From the NCBI GenBank assembly GCA_027066695.1, contig JAMONE010000213.1, positions 1 to 6,620 of the forward strand: a DNA stretch of 6,620 nucleotides, written 5' to 3'. Made by a program: the position numbers and the translations under genes. This stretch comes from Micavibrio sp. (GTDB taxonomy: Bacteria; Pseudomonadota; Alphaproteobacteria; Micavibrionales; Micavibrionaceae). Each line of letters begins with the position of its first letter. The stretch's first letter is position 1. The notes under the pieces were generated by a model. It searched no databases. It was not told the origin of the DNA and saw only the letters and a list, made by a program, of their open reading frames with translations. Positions 5,146 through 6,620 of this stretch are shown piece after piece.

Positions 5146-6168
5146 TTAAGCGATAACCATACTACGCTGTGCATCAATTCCCATGGCATAGATGATAGGC
5201 TCGCTGCTTTCTTGGCGTTTGATAAAGTCATCTTTACAAGCAAGGCCGTCCCAGCCTATTTGGATAAGGCTTTGCGCTACCGCTCCGCCTAATGTTGTCC
5301 CTGCGCCTATGGTAATTATGCAATCGGGGGCAAATTCTTTCACCCCTACTTGCACGGCCTTAGTGAAGTCATAATATTCACATACTTGATGGTTAAGCGT
5401 GTAGTCATATATTTCTGAAGCTTGCGTAGCGTGCGCTCGCCAAATATGCCCGCGCCCGTCGATTAAGGGGATGGTTGGGGCGTTAAACATATCGCTTGAG
5501 AATAGCTCTAATGCTTTATCGGATATGGGTTTTTGTAAGCTTGTATGAAACGCTGCATGGTTTGGCAGGATAAGCGGAAAACGTTCTTGCACAGTGGGTA
5601 GAGCTTTTTGTAATAGCTTGATAGCTTTATCACTACCGCCAAATACAATAAATCCGCCAAGCTCTATAGATATATGAGCATCACATTCAGCCATAATACG
5701 CATAAGCTCTTCGCGTTTACCCTCAATTACCTGCCAATTATCATCGACGATAGGATAGATAAGCTGCCCGCCTATCAAGGATTCTTGCATCATGCTTCCC
5801 ATGGTATTTATCAGCTTGGTAGTATTAAGCTCGGACAAAGCACCACCGCAACCAAGAGCAATATACCAGCCCATGGAATTACCCGTAACCGCAACAATAT
5901 CGAATTTATCTTGGTCGATAGACATATAATCACCATATGCACAAGCATATATTAAAGGAGAAGCGTTATCACCTCTACTATGCTGCTTGATAGAATATGC
6001 GCTTGCTTGGTCTAAATCGGTGATAGTGGTTTGGTTTTGCCCAGCGCGGTATTCGTCAATCATAGAGATAAACTCTGGCTTATCCGCATGGTGCTTATAT
6101 AAATAGCCAAGCTCGGCTTTATTGTAAGTCCCTCTACCTGGTGCGATGACTAAAGCTCTTTTCTTCAT
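5146..6168 (-). CDS. FabD-like acyltransferase (ACP S-malonyltransferase family), probably not malonyl-specific
   Basis: A 340-residue member of the acyltransferase family, whose enzymes move an acyl group from CoA to an acyl carrier protein through an acyl-Ser intermediate. The nucleophile elbow TGNSMGWYIALGCGGAL (95-111) aligns with AGHSLGEYSALVCAG of FabD; S98 is the predicted nucleophile, with Asn and Trp replacing the usual His and Glu beside it. The catalytic His is H208 in NHAAFHTSL (203-211). The N-terminal PGRG (10-13) stands where FabD has PGQG. The FabD Arg that binds the malonyl carboxylate (RGKFMQEA) falls at Met 123 in TMGSMMQES, so malonyl is unlikely as substrate. ATG at 6168 overlaps the upstream stop as ATGA and has a strong SD (GGAGGG). 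This arrangement implies translational coupling to the E1-like gene. The true acyl group and acceptor are unknown. Confidence 0.85.
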   Translation of the reverse strand: MKKRALVIAPGRGTYNKAELGYLYKHHADKPEFISMIDEYRAGQNQTTITDLDQASAYSIKQHSRGDNASPLIYACAYGDYMSIDQDKFDIVAVTGNSMGWYIALGCGGALSELNTTKLINTMGSMMQESLIGGQLIYPIVDDNWQVIEGKREELMRIMAECDAHISIELGGFIVFGGSDKAIKLLQKALPTVQERFPLILPNHAAFHTSLQKPISDKALELFSSDMFNAPTIPLIDGRGHIWRAHATQASEIYDYTLNHQVCEYYDFTKAVQVGVKEFAPDCIITIGAGTTLGGAVAQSLIQIGWDGLACKDDFIKRQESSEPIIYAMGIDAQRSMVIA

Positions 6169-6620
6169 AACGCGCCCTCCATTAACTCTAATGCATGGGC
6201 GATAATTTTATCTTTGCTCGGCAAAGTCGCGGCGTAGGCTTTACCCAGCGGGATAAAACAATCATCCGCCGTCAGGCGTTCAAACTTTGGCAAAGGCTCA
6301 ATATTTTCCATTATCATCGCCATAAGAGCTTCACTGATAGAGCCAGTGCGGCGGCATTCATCAACTATCAAAACATATTTACATGGCTTAATCGCTTTGA
6401 TTATGGCTTCTTCGTTTAACGGCGCGAGCCAGCGCATATCTATAACCCGCAGTTTTATCCCATGCTCGCCTTCCAAAACTTTGGCAGCTTGACGTGATAA
6501 GTAATAGCCATTGCCGTAGGTAAGTATGCAAAGTTCCTTGCCTTTGCCATGGACATGGATATCACCAAGCGCAATTGGTTTTGTATCTGCATATAAGGAA
6601 GTCCAAAGCCCGTCTTTTTC
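6165..6620 (-). CDS. 2-oxoacid dehydrogenase E1-beta-like protein, transketolase C-terminal domain (partial)
   Basis: The frame stays open to the right edge (last codon seen 6620-6618), so the N-terminal part is missing; 151 residues are visible. It reads through TSLYADTKPIALG, then GKELCILTYGNGYYLSRQAA, VIDMRWLAPLNEEAI, and VLIVDECRRTGSISEALM. This is the order of the C-terminal domain of E1-beta subunits (pyruvate and branched-chain dehydrogenases; compare DLRTLxPLD and a VxEx...G segment). Such enzymes use thiamine diphosphate to decarboxylate a 2-oxoacid and pass the acyl group to a lipoyl arm. Whether it is a separate beta subunit or the end of a fused alpha-beta E1 cannot be seen. It overlaps the acyltransferase gene by 4 bases, so the two probably serve one pathway that makes and transfers an acyl thioester. 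The substrate is not predictable from this half. Confidence 0.87.
   Translation of the reverse strand, partial: EKDGLWTSLYADTKPIALGDIHVHGKGKELCILTYGNGYYLSRQAAKVLEGEHGIKLRVIDMRWLAPLNEEAIIKAIKPCKYVLIVDECRRTGSISEALMAMIMENIEPLPKFERLTADDCFIPLGKAYAATLPSKDKIIAHALELMEGAL

Noticed and set aside
5674..5955. Plus-strand frame of 93 codons inside the acyltransferase gene
   Set aside because: It is antisense to a protein with clear catalytic motifs and has no SD.
1..6620. tRNA, rRNA, CRISPR array, known small RNA (4.5S, 6S, tmRNA, RNase P) or complete insertion sequence
   Set aside because: I looked by eye for their hallmark sequences on both strands in the gaps and found none; a covariance-model search was not possible here.

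Overview
This is an AT-rich bacterial window. It most resembles an alphaproteobacterium with a reduced or AT-shifted genome. The grounds are an LepA C-terminus of proteobacterial type, a CheZ-like phosphatase with an acidic tail carrying (S/G)Q-x-DIDS-(L/M)F motifs, and AT-rich intergenic DNA with hairpins and palindromes. The taxon is an inference; no rRNA or tRNA is present to settle it.

Layout. The left edge holds the last 83 codons of lepA (EF4) on the + strand. A 539-base gap follows. It contains several hairpins and a well-started 37-codon small ORF on the - strand (264-377). Next come two - strand genes of unknown function, read 2252->1701 and then 1683->793. They are 17 bases apart and probably form one transcript. 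The first has its start codon inside a perfect 9-bp inverted repeat, with the Shine-Dalgarno (SD) sequence in the loop. A second gap (2253-2723) contains a roughly 166-bp imperfect palindrome bounded by TA, resembling a MITE or a Rickettsia-type palindromic element, plus a doubtful hydrophobic ORF.

The middle holds a CheZ-like chemotaxis phosphatase (2724-3395, -). Its DxxGQ active site is intact, and its tail carries two FliM-like CheY-binding motifs. Upstream on the same strand is a DUF3137 two-helix membrane protein (3499-4491, -). A third gap (4492-4870) holds a possible terminator and a GGGTCAGGACC motif. It is followed by a small DUF2892 membrane protein with a cysteine-rich tail (4871-5140, +).

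The right end is a tightly packed - strand operon: the C-terminal half of a thiamine-diphosphate 2-oxoacid dehydrogenase E1-beta-like protein (6165-6620, partial), overlapping by ATGA a FabD-like acyltransferase (5146-6168). The acyltransferase keeps the Ser and His of the family, but the Arg that selects malonyl is replaced by Met. This suggests an acyl group made by 2-oxoacid decarboxylation and moved by an acyltransferase that is not malonyl-specific.

No CRISPR array, tRNA, rRNA, complete insertion sequence or phage module was found. The points most worth following up are the palindromic element, the start-codon hairpin ahead of the unknown gene pair, the double CheY-docking tail and the E1/acyltransferase pair.
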